From the NCBI RefSeq assembly GCF_005491205.1, contig NZ_CP028035.1:1364001-1428000 (forward strand): a stretch of 64,000 nt of DNA. Reading direction: 5' to 3'. Both the position numbers and the translations under genes were made by a program. The stretch is from Nissabacter sp. SGAir0207 (GTDB lineage Bacteria; Pseudomonadota; Gammaproteobacteria; Enterobacterales; Enterobacteriaceae). Positions 46,178 through 55,422 of this stretch are shown here, in pieces (positions within the stretch are counted from its first letter, which is position 1; each line of letters opens with the position of its first letter). The notes under the pieces were generated by a model. The model was not told where the DNA came from and ran no database searches. It saw only the letters and a list, made by a program, of their open reading frames with translations.

Positions 46178-47311
46178 ATGGAACTGACCATAGCCGATGG
46201 CCTGCGGGCCACCCCCCTTCGTCGCTGGCCCCTGCTGGGCCTGGCGGCACTGCTGGCGCTGGCTGGCTGCACCAGCAAAAAAAGCCCGGAGGCACCGGCC
46301 CTGCGCCCGGCCGAGGTGCGCGCGCAGGTGGTGCGGCTGATGCCGCCCTCCGCCGCCGACCGGCAGGGCTGGGCCACCGACATCGTTGCCGCCTTCAGCG
46401 CCCAGCAACTGACGCCCAGCGCCGCCAACCTCTGTGCGGTGCTGGCGGTGACGGAACAGGAGTCCAATTTTAAGGCGGACGCCCCGGTGGCCGGGCTGGG
46501 CAAAATCGCGTGGAAAGAGATTGAGCGCCGCGCTGGCGAGCGCCACATTCCGGCGTTTGTGGTGCGCACCGCGCTGCTGATCCCCTCGTCGAATGGCAAG
46601 TCCTACAGCGAGCGGCTCGACAAGGTGCGCAATGAGAAGGAGCTGAGCGACATCTTCGATGACTTTATCGGCATGGTGCCGATGGGGCAGCGGCTGTTTG
46701 GCAGCCTTAACCCGGTGCACACCGGCGGGCCGATGCAGGTGAGCATCGCCTTCGCCGAGGCACACGCGCGCGGCTACCCCTATCCGGTGGAGGGCACCAT
46801 TCGTCAGGAGGTGTTCAGCCGCCGTGGCGGGATCTACTTCGGCACCCTGCACCTGCTGGGCTACCCGGTGGACTATTCGCAGCCGCTCTACCGCTTCGCC
46901 GACTTCAACGCTGGCTGGTACGCCAGCCGCAACGCCGCCTTCCAGCAGGCGGTGAGTCGGCTCAGCGGCATCCCGCTGGCGCTGGACGGCGACCTGATCC
47001 GCTACGGCAGCGACGAGGCCAGCGCCACCGAACTGGCGGTACGCACCCTCAGTGCGCGGCTGGATCTCAGCGAGCGCGCCATCCACCGCGCGCTGGAGCA
47101 GGGCGAACAGCCGGACTTCGCCGAGAGCACGCTCTACCGCCGCCTCTACGCGCTGGCCGACAAACAGAACGGCAAGCCGGTGCCGCGCGCCATCCTGCCG
47201 GGCATCAAGCTGGAAAGCCCGAAGATCACCCGCAACCTGACCACCGCGTGGTTTGCCCAGCGGGTGGACGCGCGCTACCAGCACTGCATGGCAAAGGCCA
47301 CAGGTAGCTAA
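46178..47311 (+). CDS. DUF1615 lipoprotein (YaiW-like)
   Basis: A 377-residue lipoprotein: basic start, hydrophobic stretch and lipobox LLALAGC. The mature protein has LCAVLAVTEQESNF, IPSSNGKSYSERLDKVRNE, NPVHTGGPMQVSIAFAEAHARGY and FADFNAGWYASRNAAFQ, as in the DUF1615 family that includes E. coli YaiW. The TEQESNF and GPMQVS motifs recall lysozyme-like folds. In E. coli YaiW is an outer-membrane lipoprotein linked to peptide uptake. AGGGAA precedes ATG 46178. Confidence 0.85.
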   Translation: MELTIADGLRATPLRRWPLLGLAALLALAGCTSKKSPEAPALRPAEVRAQVVRLMPPSAADRQGWATDIVAAFSAQQLTPSAANLCAVLAVTEQESNFKADAPVAGLGKIAWKEIERRAGERHIPAFVVRTALLIPSSNGKSYSERLDKVRNEKELSDIFDDFIGMVPMGQRLFGSLNPVHTGGPMQVSIAFAEAHARGYPYPVEGTIRQEVFSRRGGIYFGTLHLLGYPVDYSQPLYRFADFNAGWYASRNAAFQQAVSRLSGIPLALDGDLIRYGSDEASATELAVRTLSARLDLSERAIHRALEQGEQPDFAESTLYRRLYALADKQNGKPVPRAILPGIKLESPKITRNLTTAWFAQRVDARYQHCMAKATGS

Positions 47312-47368
47312 TCGCCCCAGGTGGCGATCGCCTAAGCTGTAACAACATTCCTAACACCGAGAGAGCTT

Positions 47369-48370
47369 ATGTCACAACCAACCAGCATGACCTTTATTGC
47401 CATCCCGCAGACCGGCGGGCCGGAAGTGTTGCAACCGCAGAGTGCGCCAGTGCCGCAGCCAGCGGACGGCGAGCTGTTGGTGAAGGTGCACGCGGCGGGC
47501 ATCAACCGCCCGGACGTGCTCCAGCGCGCGGGCCTCTACCCGATGAAGCCGGGCATGAATCCGGTGCCGGGGCTGGAGATTGCCGGTGAGGTGGTAGCGG
47601 TCGGGGCGAATGTCATCCGCTATGCGGTGGGTGATCGCGTCTGCGCCCTGACCAACGGCGGCGGCTACGCCGAGTACTGCACCGTGCCCGCCACGCAGGC
47701 GCTGCCGGTGCCGGAGGGCGTGTCGATGGTGCAGGCCGCCGCCATCCCGGAGACCTTCTTTACCGTCTGGGCCAACCTGTTCGCGATGGGCAACGCCAAG
47801 GCTGGCGACCGGGTGCTGATCCACGGCGGCACCAGCGGCATCGGCACCACCGCGCTGATGCTCTGCCGCGCATGGGGCATTGAGGCTTACGCCACCGCCG
47901 GTAGCGCGGAGAAGTGTGAGGAGATCCGCGCGCTGGGGGCGACTGCCATCAACTACCGCGAGCAGGATTTCGCCGAGGCGATCCAGCAGCACACCGGCGG
48001 CAAGGGCGTGGACGTGATCCTCGACATCATGGGCGGGCCTTACCTTGAGCGTAACATCGCCTCGCTGGCGCAATGTGGGCGGCTGGTGATCATCGGCTTC
48101 CTCGGCTCCGCCGTCGCCAAGGAGATCAACATCCTGCCGATTCTCGCCAAACAGGCCATCATCACCGGCTCGCTGCTGCGCTCACGCACCACCGAGCAGA
48201 AGGGCGAAATCGCCGACGCGCTCTCCCAGCACGTCTGGCCGCTGCTCGCCAAAGGCGAGTGCCTGCCGATGGTGGACAAAACCTACCCCCTGCGCGACGT
48301 CGCCGACGCCCACCGCCGCATGGAGAACGGTGAGCACATCGGCAAGATTGTGCTGACGGTCGGGGAGTAA
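47369..48370 (+). CDS. NAD(P)H:quinone oxidoreductase, PIG3/Qor type
   Basis: A 333-residue zinc-free medium-chain dehydrogenase: GroES-like N-terminus (VKVHAAGINRPDVLQRAGLYP), PGLEIAGEVVAVG, and an NADP site (LIHGGTSGIGTTALMLCRAWG). No structural-zinc Cys cluster. The PIG3-like pattern predicts NADPH-dependent reduction of quinones or enones. GAGAG precedes the ATG. An intrinsic terminator lies ~90 bases downstream. Confidence 0.92.
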   Translation: MSQPTSMTFIAIPQTGGPEVLQPQSAPVPQPADGELLVKVHAAGINRPDVLQRAGLYPMKPGMNPVPGLEIAGEVVAVGANVIRYAVGDRVCALTNGGGYAEYCTVPATQALPVPEGVSMVQAAAIPETFFTVWANLFAMGNAKAGDRVLIHGGTSGIGTTALMLCRAWGIEAYATAGSAEKCEEIRALGATAINYREQDFAEAIQQHTGGKGVDVILDIMGGPYLERNIASLAQCGRLVIIGFLGSAVAKEINILPILAKQAIITGSLLRSRTTEQKGEIADALSQHVWPLLAKGECLPMVDKTYPLRDVADAHRRMENGEHIGKIVLTVGE

Positions 48371-48372
48371 AT

Positions 48373-48437
48373 TCATCCACGCCCGGCAAAGTTATCCACT
48401 TTTTCTGTGGATAAATAGGCCATCAGGGTGTGGGTAA
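48373..48437. promoter_or_regulatory. Cluster of four DnaA-like boxes
   Basis: Perfect TTATCCACA on the minus strand (48406-48414), TTATCCACT on the plus strand (48392-48400), TTACCCACA on the minus strand (48429-48437) and TCATCCACG on the plus strand (48373-48381). The central two also form a TTATCCAC/GTGGATAA hairpin with a 7-base loop. Confidence 0.5.
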
Positions 48438-48461
48438 GCGGTGAGAAGACCACACTTGACC

Positions 48462-48499
48462 CCCGGCAAGCCCCATTTGGCGCGGCTTGCCGGGCTTTT
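48462..48499 (+). terminator. Terminator after the quinone oxidoreductase
   Basis: CCCGGCAAGCC and GGCTTGCCGGG form a perfect 11-bp stem with an 11-base loop, followed by CTTTT. Confidence 0.7.
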
Positions 48500-48549
48500 C
48501 CACCCGCTATCCGGTTATCCCATCCCCATGAAATCCTCGCGTTTAAAAT

Positions 48550-49035
48550 TCAGCCAGTTGGCGTAGGGTTGCCGATCTCCAGCGGGAGCAGATCGGGGGA
48601 TTTGATCTCCTTAAGCACAAAGGAGGTCTCCATCTCCTTGATGCCCGGCAGCCGCCGAATTACTGTCATGGCGAACTCCGAATATTGGTCAAGGTCGCGT
48701 GCCACCACCTGCAACAGGAAGTCGGCGCTGCCGCCGGTGGCGTAGCAGGCGATCACCTGCGGCAACTGCTGCACCTCGTGTTCAAAGCGGCTGGCCTCCT
48801 GCTCGCTGTGGCTGTCAATCTTGATGCGGATAAACGCCAGAATGCCCAGCCCAAGCCGTTTGCGATCCAGCGCCGCGCGGTAGCCCTGAATCACTCCCGC
48901 CTCCTCAAACTGCCGTACCCGCCGCCAACAGGGGGAGGGGGCCATGCCAGCGTGCTCCGCCAGCTCCTGATTGGTGACGCGCCCGTCGGTTTGCAGGCGC
49001 GCCAGCAGCCGCACATCTTTGCGATCCAGCTTCAT
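48550..49035 (-). CDS. Lrp/AsnC-family regulator
   Basis: A 161-residue regulator: N-terminal winged HTH (RVTNQELAEHAGMAPSPCWRRVRQFEEAGVI) and a C-terminal RAM ligand/oligomer domain (CYATGGSADFLLQVVARDLDQYSEF). Typical Lrp-like octamer/dodecamer, probably amino-acid responsive. Divergent from the DUF2000 gene by ~130 bases, so likely regulates it. AAGG-type site precedes the ATG. Confidence 0.92.
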   Translation of the reverse strand: MKLDRKDVRLLARLQTDGRVTNQELAEHAGMAPSPCWRRVRQFEEAGVIQGYRAALDRKRLGLGILAFIRIKIDSHSEQEASRFEHEVQQLPQVIACYATGGSADFLLQVVARDLDQYSEFAMTVIRRLPGIKEMETSFVLKEIKSPDLLPLEIGNPTPTG

Positions 49036-49165
49036 GGAAGGATTTTCCCTTTAAGACAGTCAATAAGGTTATCCCTACCATAATCCGGCGATACAGGGGA
49101 GAGAAAGGAAATTTTTACCCGGCGACGATGGCTACAATGGCCCCTTCACCACAAGGAGGAACAGG

Positions 49166-49579
49166 ATGAATGATTATCGTGTAGCCATTGTCATCAACCC
49201 GGCGCTGCCGCTGGGGCTGGTGGCCAACACCGCTGCCACGCTGGCGGCCGGGCTGGGGGCGCGCCATCCGCAGTTGCTGGGCGGCCAGTTGGCGGAGGGG
49301 AGCGGGCTGCTGCTCGACCTCAGCGCCAAACTGCCGGTGCCGATTTTGCAGGCGGACGCCGACACCCTCCGCGCGCTGTGGCAGCGCAGTGAGGGGGCGA
49401 ACGCCATCAAGGCGGTGGCAGTGTTCCCGGCCTTCGCCCGCCAGCTGCACAACTTCGATGACTACCGGCAACTGCTGCCAGAGCGTCGGCTGGCGGAGGA
49501 GGCGCTGGACGGCATCGCCTTCTGCGGCCCGAAAAAGTGGGTCACCTCCCTCACCGGCGCATTGAAACTGCTGCGCTAA
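49166..49579 (+). CDS. DUF2000 family protein
   Basis: A 137-residue protein with family features VIVINPALPLGLVANTAATLAAGLGA-like N-terminus, HPQLLGGQLAEGSG, LPVPILQADADTLRAL and a C-terminal GPKKWVTSLTGALKLLR. The fold of this family resembles peptidyl-tRNA hydrolase 2; function not established. AAGGAGG precedes the ATG. Its stop overlaps that of the convergent DUF2938 gene. Confidence 0.85.
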   Translation: MNDYRVAIVINPALPLGLVANTAATLAAGLGARHPQLLGGQLAEGSGLLLDLSAKLPVPILQADADTLRALWQRSEGANAIKAVAVFPAFARQLHNFDDYRQLLPERRLAEEALDGIAFCGPKKWVTSLTGALKLLR

Positions 49580-50058
49580 ATCATGCGCAGCAGGCAGGCG
49601 CTCAGCCACAGCCCCAGCCCAAACACCAGATGGGTGATCAGGCTACGCCGCCGCGCCACGGCGGGGGCAGGCAGCTTCGCACCGGCGATGCCCAGCCCCC
49701 AGGCCGGTTGCATCACCAGCCACGGGGCGGCCAGCGCCAGCAGGCCCGCCAGCAGCGCCGGGCCGGGGGTCGGGGCCGCCAGCCAGCCCGGCCCGGCAAT
49801 GCCCACCAGCGCCAGCGCGAACCCCATGCCAATCCCATAGTGCAGCAGCCAGCCAAGCGGCCGCTCGCCCTGCTCCGGCGCGGCAGCGGGCAGGGCGGTA
49901 CGGCAGAACTGGCCGCGTGCCATGCCCAGTGCCCAGCGCCCCACCAGCGCGTAATCCAGCGACGGCGTGGCAAACAGCCAGCGTTGCACCACCGCCCACA
50001 TATCCATCACCAGCGTCGCGCCAGCTCCCACGGCCAGCGTATGTAACAGCAGATCCAT
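49576..50058 (-). CDS. DUF2938 membrane protein
   Basis: A 160-residue inner-membrane protein with about four spans: LLLHTLAVGAGATLVMDMWA at the N-terminus, SLDYALVGRWALGMARGQF, PLGWLLHYGIGMGFALALVG and a C-terminal pair (WLVMQPAWGLGIAGAKLP, HLVFGLGLWLSACLL). AGGAG precedes ATG 50058; upstream in-frame sequence lacks a site. Divergent MerR-type gene 89 bases away; this pairing, known in other genomes, implies regulation by it. Confidence 0.85.
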   Translation of the reverse strand: MDLLLHTLAVGAGATLVMDMWAVVQRWLFATPSLDYALVGRWALGMARGQFCRTALPAAAPEQGERPLGWLLHYGIGMGFALALVGIAGPGWLAAPTPGPALLAGLLALAAPWLVMQPAWGLGIAGAKLPAPAVARRRSLITHLVFGLGLWLSACLLRMI

Positions 50059-50147
50059 CAGTACACTCCTGATCAGGGCCGGGCGGCCTCCCGCCCGGCG
50101 TGGTAGAGTGCGCCATTCTGCAACTTCATCTTCACTTGAGGTCAAGC

Positions 50148-50552
50148 ATGGAACTGGATATTGGCGAGGTAACGGCACAGAGCGGGGTAACGCCCGCCAC
50201 GCTGCGCTTTTATGAGGCGCAGGGGCTGATTCGCCCGGTGGGGCGGCGTGGCCTGCGGCGGCAGTACCACCCCAACGTGCTGCAACGGCTGGCGCTGATT
50301 GCGCTCGGCCAGCAGGCGGGGTTTTCACTGCGGGAGATCGCCGGGATGCTGGGGCAGGGCGTGGAGGCGGCGCTGGATCGCGCCCAGCTGGCGGCCCGCG
50401 CCGATGAGGTGGATCAGCAGATCCAGCGCCTGATGGCGGTGCGCGATGGCCTGCGGCACGTTGCCGCCTGCCCGGCCGCGGCGCACATGGCCTGCCCGGC
50501 GTTCCAGCAATTATTGCGCGCAGCGCAGGTGCGGCAGCGCAAGGGGCGTTAG
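50148..50552 (+). CDS. MerR-family regulator
   Basis: A 134-residue regulator: winged HTH (LDIGEVTAQSGVTPATLRFYEAQGLIRPVGR, then RRQYHPNVLQRLALIALGQQ), a dimerisation helix and a Cys-containing C-terminus (AACPAAAHMACPAFQQLL) that resembles metal- or oxidant-sensing MerR subgroups. GAGGT precedes ATG 50148. Divergent from DUF2938, its likely target. Confidence 0.9.
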   Translation: MELDIGEVTAQSGVTPATLRFYEAQGLIRPVGRRGLRRQYHPNVLQRLALIALGQQAGFSLREIAGMLGQGVEAALDRAQLAARADEVDQQIQRLMAVRDGLRHVAACPAAAHMACPAFQQLLRAAQVRQRKGR

Positions 50553-50619
50553 CGCGCCTTGCCGCCGCGGGCGCACCATGCTGAAATCAGGCTGAATCGC
50601 CTAACCGGTAACTCTCATC

Positions 50620-51558
50620 ATGAAAACGGATATCAAGAATCTGGATCTCAACTTGCTGAAGGCGCTGGACGCGCTGCTGGATGAGCGCAGCGTGACGCGC
50701 GCCGCCGAGCGGCTGTCGCTGACCCAGCCCGCGGTGAGTGGCATGTTGACCCGCCTGCGGGAGTGCTTCAACGATCCGCTGTTCAGTCGGGCGCAGCGCG
50801 GCATGGTGCCGACCCTGCGGGCGCTGGAGCTGGCCGCGCCGGTAAAGCAGATCCTGAGCGAGGCGGAGGCGCTGTTACAGCCGCGCGCCTTTGACCCGGC
50901 ACAGGCACAGATGACCGTGACCCTCGCCGCTACCGACTATGCGCTGAAAGCGGTGATTGCGCCGCTGATCGCCCGGTTGCGCCCGCTGGCACCGGGTATC
51001 CGGGTGGCGGTGGTGCCGGTGGAGGAGGCGCGGCTGCCGGGCCAGCTGGAGCGCGGCGACGTCGCGCTGGCGCTGGTGACGCCCGAGACTGTCGCGCCCG
51101 ACCTGCACGCCCGCGACCTGTATGACGAGGAGTATGTCTGCATGATGCGCGCCGATCACCCGGACGCCGCGCGCTCGCTGACGCTGGATCGCTTCTGCGC
51201 CCTTGAGCATGTGCTGGTCTCCCACAGCGGGCAGGCGTTTCAGGGCGCGACTGACGTTGCGCTGGCCGCGCTCGGCCGCCGTCGGCAGGTGGTGGCGGCG
51301 GTCAACAGCTTCCTGATGCTGCCGGAGATGCTGCGCATCAGCGATCTGGTGGCGGTCACGCCGCGTCGGCTGGCGGCAGGGACGGCAGGCATGGCGATCA
51401 TGCCGCCGCCGCTGCCGATTCCCGGCTTCACCAAGACGCTGGCCTGGCACGAGCGCAGCCACCGCGATCCCGGCCAGCGCTGGCTGCGCGCCCAGATCTA
51501 CGCCCTGTTTGACTACCAGGCGACGCAGATCTTGCCGAAGTGCTCACCGCTCTCCTGA
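50620..51558 (+). CDS. LysR-family regulator
   Basis: A 312-residue regulator: HTH at residues ~8-66 (LLKALDALLDERSVTRAAERLSLTQPAVSGML) and a periplasmic-binding-like effector domain. The NodD/NocR-type opening (IKNLDLNLLKALDAL) is typical. Its last 46 bases overlap the 3' end of the convergent alcohol dehydrogenase, which may be its partner gene. Inducer unknown. Confidence 0.92.
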   Translation: MKTDIKNLDLNLLKALDALLDERSVTRAAERLSLTQPAVSGMLTRLRECFNDPLFSRAQRGMVPTLRALELAAPVKQILSEAEALLQPRAFDPAQAQMTVTLAATDYALKAVIAPLIARLRPLAPGIRVAVVPVEEARLPGQLERGDVALALVTPETVAPDLHARDLYDEEYVCMMRADHPDAARSLTLDRFCALEHVLVSHSGQAFQGATDVALAALGRRRQVVAAVNSFLMLPEMLRISDLVAVTPRRLAAGTAGMAIMPPPLPIPGFTKTLAWHERSHRDPGQRWLRAQIYALFDYQATQILPKCSPLS

Positions 51559-52526
51559 TAGCGGAACGCCTCCGGCAACGCCTCGAAGGGGAACACCTTG
51601 TCAATCACCGGGCGCAGGCCGGTCTGGTTCATCGCGCTGACATACTGCTGCTGCTGGCGGCGGTTGCCGACAATCAGCCCCTGAATGCGCGCCTGCTTGC
51701 CCATCAGCGCCGCGGTGGGAATGGTGCCCTCCACGCCGGTCAGCACGCCAATCTGCGCGATCTGCCCACCAATCCGCACCGCCTGAATCGACTGCGCCAT
51801 GGTGTTCGGGCCGCCCACCTCAATCACTTGCTCAACGCCGTGGCCGCCCGCCAGCTGGAAGGCCACGCGCCCCCACTCCGGCTCGGTGCGGTAGTTGATC
51901 ACCTCATCCGCTCCCAGCGCACGGGCGCGCGCCAACTTCTCATCGGAGGAGGAGGTGATGATCACCCGCGCGCCCATGCTCTTGGCAATCTGCAACGCGG
52001 TGATGGAGACGCCGCCGGTGCCGAGCGCCAGCACCGTATCACCGGCTTTTAGCTGCCCCTCCACCACCAGCGCGCGCCAGGCGGTCAGGCCGGAGGTGGT
52101 GAGGGTGGCGGACTCCTCATGGCGCCAGCCGGTGGGCGCAAGGGTGAAGTGATCGGCGGGCCGCACCACATACTCGGCGGCGAAGCCGTGCGCGCCATCC
52201 CCCGGCGTGCGGGCGAAGCTGCCCGCCTCATCGTGCGGCAGGCCATCCTGCCACTGCGGGAAGAAGCAGGAGACCACGTGGTCGCCCACGCGGAACGCCG
52301 TGACGCCTTCGCCCACCGCCTCGACCACGCCCGCGCCATCGGCCATCGGGATGCGGCCATCCTCGGTGGGGATGGCGCCGTTGGCGACCAGCAGGTCATG
52401 GTAGTTGAGGGAGGTGGCGTGGATCGCCACGCGGATCTCACCGGCACCGGGCGCGCCGGGATCGGGCAGGTCGGTCAGGGTCAGGCGGTCAAGGCCGCCG
52501 CGGGCAGGGACAATAAAGGCTTTCAT
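51513..52526 (-). CDS. Zinc-type alcohol dehydrogenase-like oxidoreductase
   Basis: A 337-residue medium-chain dehydrogenase: GroES-like N-terminus (HATSLNYHDLLVANGAIP, PMADGAGVVEAVGEGV) and NADP fold (VLALGTGGVSITALQIAKSMGA). Catalytic and structural Cys ligands are largely missing, so it is probably a zinc-free quinone-reductase-like member. C-terminus overlaps the convergent LysR gene. Substrate unknown. Confidence 0.9.
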   Translation of the reverse strand: MKAFIVPARGGLDRLTLTDLPDPGAPGAGEIRVAIHATSLNYHDLLVANGAIPTEDGRIPMADGAGVVEAVGEGVTAFRVGDHVVSCFFPQWQDGLPHDEAGSFARTPGDGAHGFAAEYVVRPADHFTLAPTGWRHEESATLTTSGLTAWRALVVEGQLKAGDTVLALGTGGVSITALQIAKSMGARVIITSSSDEKLARARALGADEVINYRTEPEWGRVAFQLAGGHGVEQVIEVGGPNTMAQSIQAVRIGGQIAQIGVLTGVEGTIPTAALMGKQARIQGLIVGNRRQQQQYVSAMNQTGLRPVIDKVFPFEALPEAFRYQESGEHFGKICVAW

Positions 52527-52686
52527 GCTGGCTCCTATTTTGGACAGTGACGCCCCTTAGTGTAGACCCCCACGCCCGTCGGCGCGGCAATAGGCTTACA
52601 GTTCAACGGCATCCCAAGCCGCGCATTTAAAAATCCCTGTCTATACTGATGAATAGCGCCGCACCGGCCCGCCAGGAGAGAGATGC

Positions 52687-53241
52687 GTGAACAGGAAGAT
52701 GATGCGGGCTGCGGCCCTTGGCCTGCTGCCGCTGGCGGGACAGGCCCATGACTTTGTCGCTGGCCAGCGGGTCGCGCCGGTGGGCGTGGCGGATCGCGGC
52801 GAAGTGCTGTGGCAGCAGGAGGCGTTTCGCTACCAGCAGTGGAACAGCGCGCAGCTCACCGGCAAGGTGCGGGTGGTGCTGCACATCGCCGGCCGGCTGT
52901 CGGCGAAGGAGATGAACCGCGCGGTGATTGAGGCGATCCAGCAGGCGAATTTGCCGCACGATCGCTACCAGACTACCACCATTGTCAACACGGATGACGC
53001 CATTCCTGGCAGCGGGATCTTTGTGCGCAACAGCATTGAGGCGAGCAAAAAGGTCTCCCCCTGGTCACAGTTCGTGATTGATGACCGGGGCGCGGCCCAG
53101 CGTGCCTGGCAACTGCGGCAGGGCGGCTCGGCAGTGGTGGTGCTGGATGCCGACGGGCGCACGCGCTTTGCGAAGGATGGGGCGCTGACGCCAGCCGAGG
53201 TGCAACAGGTGATGAGCCTGTTGCAGCAGCTACTGGGCTAG
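52687..53241 (+). CDS. ytfJ: YtfJ family periplasmic protein
   Basis: A 184-residue secreted protein closely matching E. coli YtfJ: WNSAQLTGKVRVVLHIAGR, LPHDRYQTTTIVNTDDAIPG, PWSQFVIDDRG and DGALTPAEVQQVMSLLQ. Signal peptide (residues 1-20, cleavage after GQA). Thioredoxin-like fold without active-site CxxC. Function unknown. GTG at 52687 is used because AGGAGAGAG lies just upstream; an ATG 12 bases later would shorten the signal. Confidence 0.93.
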   Translation: MNRKMMRAAALGLLPLAGQAHDFVAGQRVAPVGVADRGEVLWQQEAFRYQQWNSAQLTGKVRVVLHIAGRLSAKEMNRAVIEAIQQANLPHDRYQTTTIVNTDDAIPGSGIFVRNSIEASKKVSPWSQFVIDDRGAAQRAWQLRQGGSAVVVLDADGRTRFAKDGALTPAEVQQVMSLLQQLLG

Positions 53242-53273
53242 CGCCGGGCAAGGGCGAGGGTGTGGCCGGGCAG

Positions 53274-53302
53274 TTGCCGCATTCACACTCTTCGATTATG
53301 GT
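53274..53302 (+). promoter_or_regulatory. Putative crtE promoter
   Basis: TTGCCG and TATGGT separated by 17 bases, 39 bases upstream of the crtE ATG. Each hexamer matches 4 of 6. Confidence 0.4.
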
Positions 53303-53340
53303 CAATAAATAACCAAAGCGGGAAACCAGGGACAGCCACG

Positions 53341-54243
53341 ATGAATGCGAACGCCGAAACACTAAGTCAGGACAGCGAACTGCGGGCGATGCGCGATGCG
53401 TTGCAGGCCCGCCTCGACCAACTGTTGCCGGCCGGCGACGAGCGCGATCTGGTCAGCGCCGCGATGCGCGAGGGCACGCTGGCACCGGGCAAACGCATCC
53501 GCCCGCTGCTGATGCTGCTGGCGGCCAGCGATCTGGGCTGTGACGCCCGCCAGCCCGGCCTGATGGATCTGGCCTGCGCCGTGGAGATGGTACATGCCGC
53601 CTCACTGGTGCTCGATGATATCCCCTGCATGGACAACGCGCTGCTGCGGCGCGGCCGCCCCACCATCCACCGCCAGTATGGCGAGAGCGTGGCGATTCTG
53701 GCCGCCGTGGCGCTGCTCAGCCGCGCCTTTGGCGTGGTGGCCGCCGCCCACGGGCTGTCGGGCGTCTGCCGCGCGCAGGCGGTGGCGGAGCTTTCGACGG
53801 CCGTCGGGATGCAGGGGCTGGTGCGCGGCCAGTTCCAGGATTTAAGCGAGGGGGGGCAGGCGCGCAGCGCCGAGGCGATCTCCACCACCAACGATCTCAA
53901 GACCAGCATGCTGTTCTGCGCCACCTTGCAGATGGCGGCGATCGCCGCCGGGGCCTCCGCCGCGGTGCGCCAGAAGCTGCGCTGCTTCGCGCAGGATCTC
54001 GGGCAGGCATTCCAGCTGCTGGATGATTTGGCCGACGGGCTGGCTGGCACCGGCAAGGATCTCAATCAGGATGCTGGCAAGTCCACGCTGGTGGCGATGC
54101 TGGGCGCGGAGGTGGTGCACCAACGCCTGCGCGACCATCTGCGCAGCGCCGACGAGCATCTGGCCTACGCCTGCGATCAGGGCATGGCGACGCGGCGCTT
54201 TATGCACGCGTGGTTCGGCCAGCAACTGGCGATGATGGGGTGA
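53341..54243 (+). CDS. crtE: Geranylgeranyl diphosphate synthase CrtE
   Basis: A 300-residue trans-prenyltransferase making GGPP from FPP/IPP, first committed step of the pathway. First Asp-rich motif LDDIPCMD (D92, D93, D98), second motif LLDDLADG (D228, D229, D232); GKRIRPLLMLL and a Gly/Gln patch (GMQGLVRGQFQDL) are conserved. AGGGAC precedes ATG. The 135-base gap before idi may hold a second promoter. Confidence 0.95.
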   Translation: MNANAETLSQDSELRAMRDALQARLDQLLPAGDERDLVSAAMREGTLAPGKRIRPLLMLLAASDLGCDARQPGLMDLACAVEMVHAASLVLDDIPCMDNALLRRGRPTIHRQYGESVAILAAVALLSRAFGVVAAAHGLSGVCRAQAVAELSTAVGMQGLVRGQFQDLSEGGQARSAEAISTTNDLKTSMLFCATLQMAAIAAGASAAVRQKLRCFAQDLGQAFQLLDDLADGLAGTGKDLNQDAGKSTLVAMLGAEVVHQRLRDHLRSADEHLAYACDQGMATRRFMHAWFGQQLAMMG

Positions 54244-54378
54244 CGCCCCGCGCCTTTCCCGTTTTCCCACTGTTTTGGGCCAACTCGTCCCCCTTTTCCC
54301 GCCTTATGGCGTGCCCGATTGCCCGGCAAGGAGTGAACGCTGGGCGGTTATGACGTGGTTTCACTGACCGGAGAATCA

Positions 54379-55422
54379 ATGAAGGACGCAAACCTGATTC
54401 AACGTAAAAACGATCATCTGGACATTGTGCTGAAGCGCCCCGCCGCGGCCGCGCGGTGCGGCACCGGCTTTGAGCGCTGGCGCTTTGAGCACTGCGCGCT
54501 GCCGGAGCTGGATCTGGATGCGATTGACCTCAGTGCCTCGCTGTTTGGCCGGTCGCTGCGCGCGCCGCTGCTGATCAGTTCGATGACCGGCGGGGCCAGC
54601 CGGGCGCGTGACATCAACCGCCACCTGGCGGAGGCGGCGCAGACGCTGGGGCTGGCGATGGGCGTCGGCTCGCAGCGGGTGGCGCTGGAGAGCGACGGCG
54701 ACTGGGGACTGACGCGCGAGCTGCGCGAACTGGCCCCGGATATCCCGCTGCTGGCTAACCTTGGCGCGGCGCAACTGCGCGGCGCGCGCGGGCTGGAGTA
54801 TGCCCAGCGGGCGGTGGAGATGGTGGAGGCCGATGCGCTGATTGTCCACCTCAACCCCTTGCAGGAGGCAGTGCAGCAGGGCGGCGACCGCGACTGGCGC
54901 GGCGTGCTGGAGGATATCCAGCGCGTGGCGGCGGCGCTGCCGGTGCCGCTGGTGGTGAAGGAGGTGGGAGCCGGGCTGTCACCGGCGGTCGGGCGCGCGC
55001 TGGCGGCAGCCGGGGTGGCGATGCTGGATGTCGCGGGCGCCGGTGGCACCAGCTGGGCGGCGGTGGAGGGCGAGCGCGCCGCCAGCGCCCATGACCGCGC
55101 GGTGGCGATGGCCTTCGCGGAGTGGGGCATCCCCACCGCCGATGCGCTCTGCGCCCTGCGTGAGCTGCTGCCGTCGATGCCCCTGATCGCCTCCGGCGGC
55201 ATCCGCGATGGCATTGACGCCGCCAAGGCGCTGCGCCTCGGCGCGGATCTGGTGGGGCAGGCGGCGGCGGTGCTCGGCAGCGCCACCACCTCCACCGCCG
55301 CGGTGGTGGCGCACTTCCGGGTGGTGATTGAGCAACTGCGCGTCGCCTGTTTCTGCACCGGCAGCGCCAACCTGGCCGCCCTGCGCCGTGCGCCGCTGCA
55401 CGCCAGCGGGGGCGCGGCATGA
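54379..55422 (+). CDS. idi: Type 2 isopentenyl-diphosphate isomerase
   Basis: A 347-residue FMN/NADPH-dependent isomerase (IDI-2/Fni) interconverting IPP and [15 protein letters not shown] at the N-terminus, [39 protein letters not shown] and [23 protein letters not shown] match the family. It supplies DMAPP for carotenoids; its location inside crt clusters is known in Pantoea. GGAGA precedes ATG 54379. The stop overlaps crtX (ATGA). Confidence 0.95.
   Translation: MKDANLIQRKNDHLDIVLKRPAAAARCGTGFERWRFEHCALPELDLDAIDLSASLFGRSLRAPLLISSMTGGASRARDINRHLAEAAQTLGLAMGVGSQRVALESDGDWGLTRELRELAPDIPLLANLGAAQLRGARGLEYAQRAVEMVEADALIVHLNPLQEAVQQGGDRDWRGVLEDIQRVAAALPVPLVVKEVGAGLSPAVGRALAAAGVAMLDVAGAGGTSWAAVEGERAASAHDRAVAMAFAEWGIPTADALCALRELLPSMPLIASGGIRDGIDAAKALRLGADLVGQAAAVLGSATTSTAAVVAHFRVVIEQLRVACFCTGSANLAALRRAPLHASGGAA

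Noticed and set aside
48373..48523. Replication origin at the DnaA-box cluster
   Set aside because: No dnaA, gidA/mnmG, mioC or AT-rich unwinding repeats nearby; only boxes are present.
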